A stretch of 64,000 nucleotides of DNA from an uncultured Bacteroidales bacterium (GTDB lineage: Bacteria; Bacteroidota; Bacteroidia; Bacteroidales; UBA932): NCBI GenBank assembly GCA_945948555.1, contig CAMFBM010000005.1, positions 1-64,000 on the forward strand. Reading direction: 5' to 3'. The notes under the pieces are model-generated. The model did no database searches. It saw only the letters and a program-made list of their open reading frames with translations, and was not told where the DNA came from. Below are positions 19,228-28,373 of the stretch, in pieces (positions within the stretch are counted from its first letter, which is position 1; every line of letters begins with the position of its first letter). The position numbers and the translations under genes are program-made.

Positions 19228-19306
19228 TTCTCGAGGGGGGTGCAAAAAAAGATGCATCTGCAATTGTCGCAGGTGCATCCTTTCTGTCGGGATTCCGAGG
19301 AGAAAT

Positions 19307-21598
19307 TTACTCCGGAAGGACAACGTTCTTGACGGCCGGATAGGTCTCAAGCAGGCCTTGGGCATTGACATACCCTCTTGTGAGCTTGAGCAGACGGTCC
19401 GGGTAGTTGCTGATGATGGCTTCTACCTTGAGGTCAATCATCCTGCGGATGTCCTCCTCATTGTCAACCGTCCAAGGAACAATCTTCATTCCCCTTGCCC
19501 AGGCTTTCTCACAGAAGGTCTTGTCAACCAATGAGAACTGAGGACTGATCCAGTCAGGCGTGAAATTGAGTTTCGCCATCGTGGCCTCGAAATCAGTGTC
19601 CTTCTTGTCGATGAGGAAGGAGAGTTTCACCTGAGGGTATTTCTCGTGCATATAGTTCAGCGCCCTTGCATCAAAGCATTGCACCACAAGACGGTCCCCA
19701 AGATCCATTGACAGGAGAAGTTCCATACATCGGTCTGTAAACTCTTTGTATTCAGGCCAGTTGGTACCTTCGCCCTTGCCGGCGCGGCACTTGATCTCGA
19801 TGTTGTAGCGCATCGGGGTGAGTTTGTTCTCCCTGGTGTAGTTTTCCACGAAGGAAATCAGTTCGGAGGCGAGGGGCTTGTGCTCCGGGATGCAGGCTTT
19901 CTCAGGCCAGACCGTGCTCTCACGAAGGCCGGTGTCGTATTTTGCCACCTGGGAGTAATCCATGGTGTAGATATATTCCTTCGGATCTTCCTTCTTTACG
20001 ATGGAGCCGTCAGGCCTTGTCGCGTAGCGGTAGTGGAAGTAGGAGTCGTGTGAGACTACCACCTGTTTGTCCGCGCTGATCTGCAGGTCGAGTTCGAGGG
20101 TGTTTACACCGAGGTCGATGGCGTTCTTCATTGAGGAGATGGTGTTCTCAGGCATCAGCCCGGCACCACCCCTGTGAGCCTGCACGTCCACGCAATCCCT
20201 CAGGCGGACAGTGTTCTCCCAACTCCTGCCGAAGCGGTCTTTCACGACAACCCTGACCTCCGATGCGTACTGGTCGGGAACCGCGAGGAAGTAGTGGATG
20301 TTCGGGCGCGGAGTCTTGTAGGCAGGGATTTTCTTGACCTTGTAAACGGAATATATTTCCCTGATGTATTCAGGGGAGAAATCGATGGCCCTGTCCATCT
20401 TTCCCATATATTTCCCGTCCTGCCACCATTCCACACTCCAGGCGTGGTCGTAATCCCAGACATTGGCAATCACGGCGTTAGGATGGAGCTGAGACTGTCC
20501 CGGAGCGAAGACCTCGACCTGGAAGTCCTTGTCGCAACCGACTGATTTGTACCACCAGGAGAGTTTTCCGTCCTTTTTCTCAAAGACTTTGTAACCACCC
20601 GGCGTGCCGTCATTGCAATGCTTGGTGGACCACCAAGAACCGCAGGCTGCCGCAATGTTGAACTCCATTATGTCGTCGGTGACCTTCAGGTTGTTGTTGA
20701 TGTGCGAGTGTCCTGTGAGGAAAGATGCCTTGCGGCCCTTGAGAATCTCCAGCATTTCATCCGCCTTGCCTGTGAGGGCGAAATCCTGTCTCTTGAAGGT
20801 GATGAAAGGGCAGTGCTGGCAGATGTAGATGTGGGATTCAGCAGGGATGTGGCTCAGGAGACCTTTCAGCCACTCCAGCTGTGCGTCGTCGTAGCTTTCC
20901 CTGTACTGTTTCTGTGTGTCGTAAATGACATTGTCAAGCACTATGACATAGTCACTTCCGATTCCGAAAGCATAGTTCTCAGGTCCGAAGTTGCTCCTGT
21001 AGTCGGAAGAGGTCTCGTGGTCGCCCTTTGATTCCCTCAGATGGTCGTGATTGCCGATAACCGGGTAGAACGGTATGCCGGTGCGTGCGAACTGTTCCTT
21101 GAATCCGGGCAGCAAGTCCGTGCGGTCCCAGCAGATGTCTCCCAGGACAATCCCGACGGTGTTGAGACGGGATGTCTCATCAGAGACGGTCTCGAGGATA
21201 TCCGGCATGACATTGTCACAGAATAGTTTGAAATGCTTCTCGTTGGCGGTCTGCGGGTCAGCCATTGCTACGATGGCATAGTCGTCGGATGCTTTTGTCC
21301 TGAGAAGTTTGAAGTCAAAGTTTCCCTTGTGATCTGCCGGAAGGTAAAATTCAGGGGTCCCCCCGTCGAATGGGGCGGTGTAGCCCGAAGGTGTGATGAC
21401 AAGGACGAAATCGGCATTGTCGTCCACTTCGAGGGTGAAGCGACCTTTCTTGTCGGTCGTAGAGAAATTCTTTCCGTCAGTTACAATGACTTTTGAAAGC
21501 TTTTCCTTCCCGCATGTGACCGAACCGTTGACTTTGCGGGCGTTTGCCACTGGACAGATTGCGAGTGCAGCCAGGAGCGTAAATATCAACTTGTTCAT
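19307..21598 (-). CDS. Secreted fusion of calcineurin-like phosphoesterase and glycerophosphodiester phosphodiesterase
   Basis: A protein of 763 residues from the start MNKLIFTLLAALAICPVANA, a signal peptide; the start at 21598 is preferred over one eight codons upstream. Domains in order: a beta N-domain (about 20-110), a calcineurin-like metallophosphoesterase with MADPQ, GDICWD, GNHDH and TGHSHINN (about 115-330), a C-domain (about 335-470), then a GDPD TIM barrel with AHRGGAGLMPENT, LELDLQIS, VVSHD and a final WTVDNEEDI (about 480-755). Both catalytic sites look complete. GDPD releases glycerol 3-phosphate from glycerophosphodiesters. It starts 30 nt after a GlpT-like transporter gene, which supports glycerol-phosphate salvage. 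Confidence 0.9.
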   Translation of the reverse strand: MNKLIFTLLAALAICPVANARKVNGSVTCGKEKLSKVIVTDGKNFSTTDKKGRFTLEVDDNADFVLVITPSGYTAPFDGGTPEFYLPADHKGNFDFKLLRTKASDDYAIVAMADPQTANEKHFKLFCDNVMPDILETVSDETSRLNTVGIVLGDICWDRTDLLPGFKEQFARTGIPFYPVIGNHDHLRESKGDHETSSDYRSNFGPENYAFGIGSDYVIVLDNVIYDTQKQYRESYDDAQLEWLKGLLSHIPAESHIYICQHCPFITFKRQDFALTGKADEMLEILKGRKASFLTGHSHINNNLKVTDDIMEFNIAAACGSWWSTKHCNDGTPGGYKVFEKKDGKLSWWYKSVGCDKDFQVEVFAPGQSQLHPNAVIANVWDYDHAWSVEWWQDGKYMGKMDRAIDFSPEYIREIYSVYKVKKIPAYKTPRPNIHYFLAVPDQYASEVRVVVKDRFGRSWENTVRLRDCVDVQAHRGGAGLMPENTISSMKNAIDLGVNTLELDLQISADKQVVVSHDSYFHYRYATRPDGSIVKKEDPKEYIYTMDYSQVAKYDTGLRESTVWPEKACIPEHKPLASELISFVENYTRENKLTPMRYNIEIKCRAGKGEGTNWPEYKEFTDRCMELLLSMDLGDRLVVQCFDARALNYMHEKYPQVKLSFLIDKKDTDFEATMAKLNFTPDWISPQFSLVDKTFCEKAWARGMKIVPWTVDNEEDIRRMIDLKVEAIISNYPDRLLKLTRGYVNAQGLLETYPAVKNVVLPE

Positions 21599-21628
21599 AT
21601 TCCGTAAATTATGAAATTTCAATACAGA

Positions 21629-23047
21629 TTATTTTCCTTCAACCATTCTCTTTTCGGTTTTCCACATCAGGGCGCAAAGGAGCACTCCGATAGCTGCGGC
21701 CAGCACGAATGAAAGGTTTGCGGCATTCCATCCGATGTTGTTTGCAAGGTTTCCTGCAACTGCCTTTGAAAGGACTGCATCACCGATGAGGTAACCGAAG
21801 AGTCCCACAAAGCCCGCTGCAGTTCCCGCTGCGTTCTTCGGCACGAGATTCAGGGCCTGTACGCCGATGAGGGCAACCGGGCCGTAGATGAAGAAGCCGA
21901 TGATGATCAGGGCTGCGTAAACAATCACCTTGGTTGTAGCCACGATGGCCTGAGGGTCGGAGCATAGCAGTTGGGCAATTGGCAGGGCCTGCCAGTAGAG
22001 GAGGGTGCCGACTGCCACCATTGCCATACACAGAACGTTAGGAGGCGCACATCTTCCCTTGAAGAATTTTGCAGAAATCCATCCGACCACTATTGTGCCG
22101 ACTGCACCGACATAGTTGTGCACGGAAAATGCCACCTTGCATTCGGCTTTGCTCATAATCCCTTCTTCCTGAAGGTAAGTAGGGGACCAGTCGCCGATGC
22201 CGTAGCGGACCATATAGACAAGCACGTTGGAGATTGCCACGATCCAGAGCCAGTGATTTTTCAGCACATAGTCCACAAAAAGTGTCTTGAACGGGAGTTT
22301 CTCTCCGCTTTTCTGTTTCGATTTGACTCCTGAATAGTCGTTGCGGTACTCTTGTACTGATGGAAGTCCGCAAGATTCGGGAGTGTCGCGCAGGGCCCAC
22401 CAGCAGAAGGCTGCGATGACCAGGGCGAAGAGGGAAGGCACAATGAAATCCGCTCTCCAGGTCTGCTGGATGCCCATCGTCCCGAAAACCGCCACTCCCC
22501 ACATTGCCAGAAGTCCGAGGGAACCGCTGCCTATTGTGTGGGAGGTGTTCCAAATTGACATCTTGAAACTTCTCTCGTTCTGCGAGAACCAATGTGCCAT
22601 TATTCTTCCGCAAGGAGGCCAGCCCATTCCGGAGAGCCATCCTACCACGAGGGTGAGGGTGAAGATGATGGCAGTGTTGAGGGCAATCTGTCCTGCGGCA
22701 AACGGGATGAAACCGATTGACATCATAGTCAGGGCGGAGAGAATCAGGCCCACTACGAGGAATTTCCTTGCGTCAGACCTGTCGGATACGCTCCCCATAA
22801 TGAATTTGCTGAAAGCATAGGCTATTGACACTGCGGACATTGCATATCCTGCAGTTGCCTTGTCAATCAGACCTTCCTCAATCATGTCTGGAGCTGCGAG
22901 TGACAGGTTCTTCCTCACAAGGTAGTAACCTGCATATCCAAGAAAAGAGCCCATGAATACTTTGAATCTCATGGACTTGTAAACTTTGTCAATCTTCTCT
23001 TTCGGAAGAAGCGGCTTTGCTGCCGGCGGGTCAAAAAATCGTGACAT
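21629..23047 (-). CDS. glpT: GlpT-like glycerol-3-phosphate:phosphate antiporter
   Basis: A 472-residue inner-membrane MFS protein of the OPA family. It begins VYKSMRFKVFMGSFLGYAGYYLVRKNLSLAAP and has the conserved loop IMGSVSDRSDARKFLV, with 12 predicted helices. The next gene in the operon encodes a phosphodiesterase that would yield glycerol 3-phosphate, so G3P is the most likely substrate. A DeoR-type regulator is encoded just upstream on the same strand. Hexose phosphate cannot be excluded. Confidence 0.85.
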   Translation of the reverse strand: MSRFFDPPAAKPLLPKEKIDKVYKSMRFKVFMGSFLGYAGYYLVRKNLSLAAPDMIEEGLIDKATAGYAMSAVSIAYAFSKFIMGSVSDRSDARKFLVVGLILSALTMMSIGFIPFAAGQIALNTAIIFTLTLVVGWLSGMGWPPCGRIMAHWFSQNERSFKMSIWNTSHTIGSGSLGLLAMWGVAVFGTMGIQQTWRADFIVPSLFALVIAAFCWWALRDTPESCGLPSVQEYRNDYSGVKSKQKSGEKLPFKTLFVDYVLKNHWLWIVAISNVLVYMVRYGIGDWSPTYLQEEGIMSKAECKVAFSVHNYVGAVGTIVVGWISAKFFKGRCAPPNVLCMAMVAVGTLLYWQALPIAQLLCSDPQAIVATTKVIVYAALIIIGFFIYGPVALIGVQALNLVPKNAAGTAAGFVGLFGYLIGDAVLSKAVAGNLANNIGWNAANLSFVLAAAIGVLLCALMWKTEKRMVEGK

Positions 23048-23132
23048 ATTTCGAAAATTAACTGGATATTCAAAAGCTTGCCAAAGGTAGGCAAAAAATC
23101 GAAACCTTAAAAGTTTTATTTCGAAATATGGG

Positions 23133-23157
23133 AGATTCCCGGCTTGACCGGGAATCT
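23133..23157. repeat. REP-like palindrome at the end of the DeoR gene
   Basis: AGATTCCCGG (23133-23142), 5-base loop, CCGGGAATCT (23148-23157): a perfect 10-bp stem that overlaps the regulator's stop codon region. The core GATTCCCGG...CCGGGAATC is shared with the other palindromes in the window at 35914, 63517 and 63605. It may act as a terminator for the regulator. Confidence 0.75.
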
Positions 23158-23953
23158 AATCAACAATGATGACCTCAATACCTTTGCGGTTGAATTCGTC
23201 GATGTAGAGCTGCGGAATTCCCTTGTCCGTGATGATCAGGTCAACGGACTCTATGTCGCAAATCTTGCTGAAACCCCTCCTGCCGAACTTTGTGCTGTCG
23301 GCTAGGATAATGACTTTCTGGGAAGTGTCCATCATCACCCTGTTCAGCTGAGCCTCAAGCATATTCGTGGTCGTAAGACCGAAATCGATGTCAATCCCGT
23401 CAACACCCATAAACAGTTTGCTGCAGTTGAAATTCGAAAGCATCTGCTCGGCGAAAGGCCCGACAACCGAAACGGAACTGTTTCTGGTTATGCCTCCAAG
23501 TTGCATCACGTCCACCTGGCTATGCTGTGAAAGAATCTGTGTGACAGGAACGGAGGCTGTTATGACGGTCAGACGCCCTTTCGGAACAATCTCCCTTGCG
23601 AAATACGTCATTGTCGTTCCCGAGGCGATGATGATGCAGTCATCCGGCTCGATGAACTGTGCCGCAGCCTTTCCGATGGCCTGTTTCTCGGCTATGTTCT
23701 TCTTTTCCTTTTCGCTGATGTGCCTGTCACCGATGTAAGGACTGATTAGAATGGCGCTTCCGTGCGTCCTGTAAAGCTTTTTCTGCTGCTCAAGGTAGGA
23801 CAGGTCCTTTCGGATTGTGACTTCCGACACTTTGAAAATTTCGGCGAGCTGCGTCACCGAGATGTTTCCGTGCTGTTGGAGCAGGCTGAGTATTTTGCTG
23901 TGCCTCTGAGGCAGGCTCAATGTGGAGTTGTCCTCCGAATTTCTGGCGTTCAT
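23156..23953 (-). CDS. DeoR/GlpR-family transcriptional repressor
   Basis: A 265-residue regulator from MNARNSEDN, a length usual for the family; a longer reading to 24067 is unlikely. An N-terminal winged helix-turn-helix (ISVTQLAEIFKVSEVTIRKDLSYLE, residues about 30-55) is followed by the DeoR sensor domain with sugar-phosphate isomerase-like fold (IIASGTTMTYFAREI, GPFAEQML, LFMGVDGID, ILADSTKFG). Such regulators respond to a phosphorylated sugar. The downstream G3P-type transporter and GDPD suggest control of glycerol-phosphate uptake. Confidence 0.88.
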   Translation of the reverse strand: MNARNSEDNSTLSLPQRHSKILSLLQQHGNISVTQLAEIFKVSEVTIRKDLSYLEQQKKLYRTHGSAILISPYIGDRHISEKEKKNIAEKQAIGKAAAQFIEPDDCIIIASGTTMTYFAREIVPKGRLTVITASVPVTQILSQHSQVDVMQLGGITRNSSVSVVGPFAEQMLSNFNCSKLFMGVDGIDIDFGLTTTNMLEAQLNRVMMDTSQKVIILADSTKFGRRGFSKICDIESVDLIITDKGIPQLYIDEFNRKGIEVIIVD

Positions 23954-24093
23954 TTTTCCGGGAATGATGATTTGCGCGAAGTTACGAAAATATTTTAAAA
24001 CGCAATCCGTCCTGTTTCGGAATAAATTCGTATTTTCGCGCTTCTGTTGTATTCTTAAGATTCGCAATGCGAAACTTGAGTTGTATTTGGAAT

Positions 24094-25632
24094 ATGAAGA
24101 AACTTATTGTAGAAAATTACAGAAAGATGCGCAGTCGCCTGACTGACAGCGCCGGAAGACCGTCCTGGATTGTCTCCCTCATACCGTTCATCGTCCTGGC
24201 CGGCGTGATGGTGGTGGTAATCAGGATTTTCGGTGCGGATTCCCTCCTTGGGGGCAGCCAGGTTGCGCTTCTCTTCTCCTCCGGAGTGGTCGTCGCAATT
24301 TCGATGATTTTTTACAAGATTCCCTGGAACACATTCGAGGATTCAATCTGCGACAACATCCGCTCGGTTGGGAATGCCGTCCTGATTCTGCTCCTGATTG
24401 GAGCGATTGCCGGCTCTTGGATGATCAGCGGAATAGTCCCTACCCTGATATATTACGGAATGAAAATCATTACTCCGTGCATATTCCTTTTCGCCTGCTG
24501 CATCATCAGCGCCCTCATTTCCATAATGACGGGCAGCTCCTGGACCACGATTGCGACTGTAGGTGTTGCAATGACAGGGATTGGCACAGCCCTGGGGTAC
24601 GAACCGGGATGGACTGCGGGAGCAATCATCTCGGGTGCATATTTCGGAGACAAAATATCTCCTTTGTCGGACACGACCGTCCTTGCGTCCTCGTCCTCGG
24701 GTACGCCGCTTTTCACGCACATCAGGTATATGATGGTAACCACCGTCCCTTCCTTCGTCATTGCCGTCATCACCTTTCTTGCCGTCAGCCTGACCCACGG
24801 TTCGTCAGATGCTGCAAGGACTGAGGAATTTGCGGATTCCCTGCTCGGAACGTTCAACATTTCGCCCTGGCTCCTTGTCGTGCCGCTTCTGACGGGAGTG
24901 CTGATTGCAAGGAAAGTTCCTGCAATCCTGACTCTGTTCCTGGCGGCCGTTATGGCTGGAATCACCGCTCTGATTGCCCAGCCGGATGTCATCCGGGAGG
25001 TCGCCCTCGGAGCGGAAAATGCCGTCAAGGGTGGCGCCTTGTCGTTTCACGACGGTGTGAAGGGCTTGATGACAGCATATTACGGCAGGACCGACATACT
25101 GACCGGAAATCCGGCTCTGGATGAACTGATTGCCACGAGGGGAATGACGGGAATGCTGAACACCGTCTTTCTGATCATCTGTGCAGTGACTTTCGGAGGG
25201 GTGCTCACCGGAAGCGGGATGATGCAGAGCCTGACTGCGATGATGGCAAGATGCGTTCACAGGACGGTTTCCGCAGTGGCTGCGACTGTAGGTACCGGCG
25301 TGTTCTGCAATATGGTCACCGGCGACCAGTACCTCTCCATCATAATGACCAGCAGCCTCTACCGCAAACTGTTCTCCGACAGGGGATTGGAGAGCAGACT
25401 CCTGAGCCGCAGCGTCGAGGATTCCGCAACCGTGACTTCCGTTCTGATTCCGTGGAACTCCTGCGGAATGACCCAGGCGACCGTGCTGAAGGTCGCGACT
25501 CTGGATTACCTTCCATACTGCATCTTCAACCTGGTTTCCCCGCTGATGTCGGTCTTCGTCGCGGCGACCGGTTACAGAATCAGGTACCGGAACAGATTGC
25601 AAGCGGAACAAAATGTAGCCGGAACAAAGTAG
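24094..25632 (+). CDS. nhaC: NhaC-family Na+/H+ antiporter
   Basis: An integral membrane protein of about 512 residues with 10-12 hydrophobic segments. It shows NhaC-type motifs: ISIMTGSSWTTIATVGVAM, AGAIISGAYFGDKISPLSDT, and near the end GDQYLSIIMTSSLY and SRSVEDSATVTSVLIPWN. It would exchange Na+ for H+, or an organic ion, across the inner membrane. The start is uncertain: ATG 24094 is used, and ATG 24127 is another choice. It is divergent from the DeoR gene with a short shared upstream region. Confidence 0.88.
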   Translation: MKKLIVENYRKMRSRLTDSAGRPSWIVSLIPFIVLAGVMVVVIRIFGADSLLGGSQVALLFSSGVVVAISMIFYKIPWNTFEDSICDNIRSVGNAVLILLLIGAIAGSWMISGIVPTLIYYGMKIITPCIFLFACCIISALISIMTGSSWTTIATVGVAMTGIGTALGYEPGWTAGAIISGAYFGDKISPLSDTTVLASSSSGTPLFTHIRYMMVTTVPSFVIAVITFLAVSLTHGSSDAARTEEFADSLLGTFNISPWLLVVPLLTGVLIARKVPAILTLFLAAVMAGITALIAQPDVIREVALGAENAVKGGALSFHDGVKGLMTAYYGRTDILTGNPALDELIATRGMTGMLNTVFLIICAVTFGGVLTGSGMMQSLTAMMARCVHRTVSAVAATVGTGVFCNMVTGDQYLSIIMTSSLYRKLFSDRGLESRLLSRSVEDSATVTSVLIPWNSCGMTQATVLKVATLDYLPYCIFNLVSPLMSVFVAATGYRIRYRNRLQAEQNVAGTK

Positions 25633-25649
25633 AATTTGACAAAAATTCC

Positions 25650-25657
25650 TATCTTTG
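25650..25657 (+). promoter_or_regulatory. TAnnTTTG element before rubrerythrin
   Basis: TATCTTTG, a match to the Bacteroidota -7 element, lies 63 bases before the rubrerythrin start. A sequence AGGAGATA at 25691-25698 lies in the leader but is far from the ATG at 25721. Confidence 0.5.
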
Positions 25658-25720
25658 CCGAGGATTCCTTATTTTGAATATTTACAATTAAGGAGATATT
25701 TAACATTTAAAACAGTCAAT

Positions 25721-26263
25721 ATGAAAGAATTGAAAGGAACAAAGACGGAAGCCAACCTTCAGGCCGCTTTCGCAGGTGAATCACAGGCGCGCAACAAATA
25801 CACCTACTATGCCTCAAAGGCAAAGAAGGACGGATATGTGCAGATTGCAGAACTTTTCGAGGCAACTGCTGCCAACGAGAAGGAACACGCGAAAATCTGG
25901 TTCAAACTTCTTCATGGTGGAGCAATTCCTGACACCAGGGCCAACCTTCTTGATGCTGCCGAGGGTGAGAACTACGAGTGGACCGATATGTATGCAGGTT
26001 TTGCAGTGACAGCCCGCGAGGAGGGTTTCGTTGAGATTGCAGCCCTTTTCGAGGAGGTCGGCAAGATTGAGAAAATGCACGAGGAGCGCTACCGCAAACT
26101 TCTTGCGAACGTCGAGGGCGGACTTGTCTTCTCAAAGGACAATGATGTCATCTGGGAGTGCGGAAACTGCGGCCACATCGTGATCGGAAAGAAAGCTCCG
26201 GAGATGTGCCCTGTCTGCAAACATCCTCAGTCCTACTTCAGGGTTCACCCTCAGAACTATTGA
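25721..26263 (+). CDS. rbr: Rubrerythrin
   Basis: A 180-residue cytoplasmic non-haem iron protein that reduces hydrogen peroxide in anaerobes. The diiron four-helix bundle has [14 protein letters not shown], an ExxH in NEKEHAKIW, and EKMHEERY; the C-terminal rubredoxin-like Fe(Cys)4 site has CGNCGH and CPVCKH. The start [14 protein letters not shown] is the family's usual start; an upstream extension is not used. It stands alone, after NhaC, with its own promoter element. Confidence 0.97.
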   Translation: MKELKGTKTEANLQAAFAGESQARNKYTYYASKAKKDGYVQIAELFEATAANEKEHAKIWFKLLHGGAIPDTRANLLDAAEGENYEWTDMYAGFAVTAREEGFVEIAALFEEVGKIEKMHEERYRKLLANVEGGLVFSKDNDVIWECGNCGHIVIGKKAPEMCPVCKHPQSYFRVHPQNY

Positions 26264-26291
26264 TTCTGAAGGCCAATCCTTGAATTTTTTT

Positions 26292-27683
26292 ATGAAAAGG
26301 TTCGTGTTTTTTGTGCTGGCGGTGATTTTTGCCGCCAGTTCTTTTGCTGCCAGTTCTTTTGCCGCCAAAAGGGACACGCTCAGGATTCTGTCGATTGGAA
26401 ACAGTTTCTCGGAAGATGCCGTGGAGCAGAACCTTGCCGATCTGGCAAGGGCAGACGGAAGGTGCGCCATCATCGGAAACCTCTATATCGGGGGGTGTCC
26501 GCTTTCACGTCATTGGGAGAATATGAAACAGGACAAGCCTGCCTATCGTTACCGCACCATCGATTCTGACGGGGTGATGACCACTTTCAAGAATTTCAGG
26601 ATTTCAGATGCGGTCAAGTCGATGCACTGGGACGTGGTTTCCCTCCAGCAGTCCAGTCCGCTGTCAGGGAAGATAGAAAGCTATGAACCTTATATGCAGG
26701 AACTTGTGTCCTGGCTCAGGGCTAATCTGCCTTCGGATACAAAACTGATGTTCCACCAGACCTGGGCGTATTCTGCAAATGGGGTCAGGAAGGAATTTGC
26801 AAATTACGGCTGTGACCAGAGGGCTATGTATGACTCCATTATGGTCGCCACAAAGACAATCTGCGAAAGATACGGCCTTGATGTGATTCCTGCGGGTACG
26901 GCCATCCAGAACGGCCGCGCGACATCCATCAGGGACAATTTCTGCCGTGACGGCTATCATCTCAGCCATTCCTGCGGGCGTTACACTGCTGCCTGCACGT
27001 GGTACGAGAAACTTTTCTCACGTCCGGTCAGGGGAAATCTCTACCGTGCCGACATCCAGCCTGATTACGACACCTCCACAAAGGGAATCCGCTCGGTTTA
27101 CCCCCAGGATGCAGGAGTGGTCTGCGGTCCTGACCAGTGGGGTGCCATTGCCGCCTGGGCCTGGGGACTGAGCCGTGCTCTGGACTATCTGTGCACTGAC
27201 AAGGATGTGGATGCCTCAAGGGTCGCCCTGATAGGACATTCCCGTCTTGCCAAAACAGCCCTCTGGGCCGGAGCGGTTGATTCCCGCTTTGCAATGGTGA
27301 TTGCAAACGAGTCCGGATGTGGAGGAGCAGCAATCTCACGCAGGTCCTACGGAGAGACTGTCGGCATAATCAACCGCTCTTTCCCTCACTGGTTCTGTGA
27401 CAATTTCAAGAAATACTCTGAAAATGAATCCGCCCTCCCGGTTGACCAGCACGAACTCCTTGCCCTGATTGCCCCGAGGCCTCTCTGCATCGGAAGTGCC
27501 AGGGAAGACCGCTGGTCCGACCCTCAAGGGGAGAGGCTTGGAATGGAGGCTGCCCTAAAGGTCTATGACCTGTACGGCAAGAGCGCATCCTCCAGAGTCG
27601 CCTACCACATCCGTGACGGCCGTCACGAGATTTATCCGAAGGATTGGGAGGCATATCTGCGCTTCGCCGGGCGTTTCCTATGA
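26292..27683 (+). CDS. Secreted chimera: DUF4886 SGNH-type domain joined to the C-terminal part of a CE15-like esterase
   Basis: A 463-residue secreted protein with signal peptide MKRFVFFVLAVIFAAS that contains a small duplication (SSFAASSFAA). Residues about 30-240 match DUF4886, an SGNH-hydrolase-like family (SIGNSFSEDAVEQNL at the nucleophile, DGYHLSHSCGRY at the end). From about 250 the sequence changes to the C-terminal part of a glucuronoyl-esterase-like (CE15) alpha/beta hydrolase: WGAIAAWAWGLSRALDYL, the nucleophile elbow GHSRL, NESGCGGAAISRR, and a late His in DGRHEIYP. The N-terminal third of CE15 is absent. It looks like an in-frame join of two genes. Activity is uncertain. Confidence 0.75.
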   Translation: MKRFVFFVLAVIFAASSFAASSFAAKRDTLRILSIGNSFSEDAVEQNLADLARADGRCAIIGNLYIGGCPLSRHWENMKQDKPAYRYRTIDSDGVMTTFKNFRISDAVKSMHWDVVSLQQSSPLSGKIESYEPYMQELVSWLRANLPSDTKLMFHQTWAYSANGVRKEFANYGCDQRAMYDSIMVATKTICERYGLDVIPAGTAIQNGRATSIRDNFCRDGYHLSHSCGRYTAACTWYEKLFSRPVRGNLYRADIQPDYDTSTKGIRSVYPQDAGVVCGPDQWGAIAAWAWGLSRALDYLCTDKDVDASRVALIGHSRLAKTALWAGAVDSRFAMVIANESGCGGAAISRRSYGETVGIINRSFPHWFCDNFKKYSENESALPVDQHELLALIAPRPLCIGSAREDRWSDPQGERLGMEAALKVYDLYGKSASSRVAYHIRDGRHEIYPKDWEAYLRFAGRFL

Positions 27684-27704
27684 TTCGGAATAATATATAT
27701 ATAT

Positions 27705-28328
27705 ATGACATACAGGAACATAATATTCGACATAGACGGAACCCTGATAGACACCGAAAGAACAGGAGTCCTTTCATTGATTCAGACCGTGCGCGAGTTG
27801 CTCGGCAGGGATATGCCATACGACGAGGCCTACTCGTATTTCGGAATACCTAGCGCTAAGGTAGCTCCTTTGATGGGATATCCCGGTGCAGAGCAGTTTG
27901 CGGAAGTCTGGGAAGAGCATTTTGTTGAACTGATGCACCTGATGAAGGCTTTCCCGGGTGTGGAGGAGATGTTGCAGAGGCTGTCCGCGGCAGGATGCAG
28001 GATTGGATGCGTGACCTCGCGCAACCGTTACGAATTTGAGAAGGACGTGGAACTGAAGCCGCTTCTGAAGTATTTCGAGGTCGAGATCTGTGCCGAGGAT
28101 ACCCTCCTGCATAAGCCTGACCCTGAACCTGCCCTTGAGTTTCTTCGCAGGACTGGTGCGGAGGCCGCAGACACAATCTTCATAGGTGACACCCTCCACG
28201 ACTGCCAATGTGCCCACGGAGCAGGCATCCATTTCCTGCTTGCCGACTGGCGTTCACGGGGGATGCAGGGCATACCTGCTGAGTACCGTGCGGAAAACGC
28301 CGTGGAGATGCTCAAGGCAATTCTTTGA
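27705..28328 (+). CDS. HAD-superfamily phosphatase
   Basis: A 207-residue cytoplasmic protein of the phosphoglycolate-phosphatase-like HAD group. Motif I FDIDGTLIDT gives the nucleophile Asp, motif II VTSRN, motif III Lys in HKPDPEPA, and motif IV IGDTLHDCQCA. The cap region is helical. The substrate is unknown. It begins 21 nt after the chimeric esterase and is probably co-transcribed. Confidence 0.88.
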   Translation: MTYRNIIFDIDGTLIDTERTGVLSLIQTVRELLGRDMPYDEAYSYFGIPSAKVAPLMGYPGAEQFAEVWEEHFVELMHLMKAFPGVEEMLQRLSAAGCRIGCVTSRNRYEFEKDVELKPLLKYFEVEICAEDTLLHKPDPEPALEFLRRTGAEAADTIFIGDTLHDCQCAHGAGIHFLLADWRSRGMQGIPAEYRAENAVEMLKAIL

Positions 28329-28373
28329 TTTTCTTTTTTGCGGAGAGTGGATTATTTCATATTTTTGCAAAAT

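Noticed and set aside
23953..24067. N-terminal extension of the DeoR regulator to 24067
   Set aside because: It would exceed the family length and cover the divergent promoter region; the ATG at 23953 fits the family start.
24453..25611. Two long antisense frames opposite the NhaC gene
   Set aside because: The NhaC frame has membrane helices and family motifs; the antisense frames do not.
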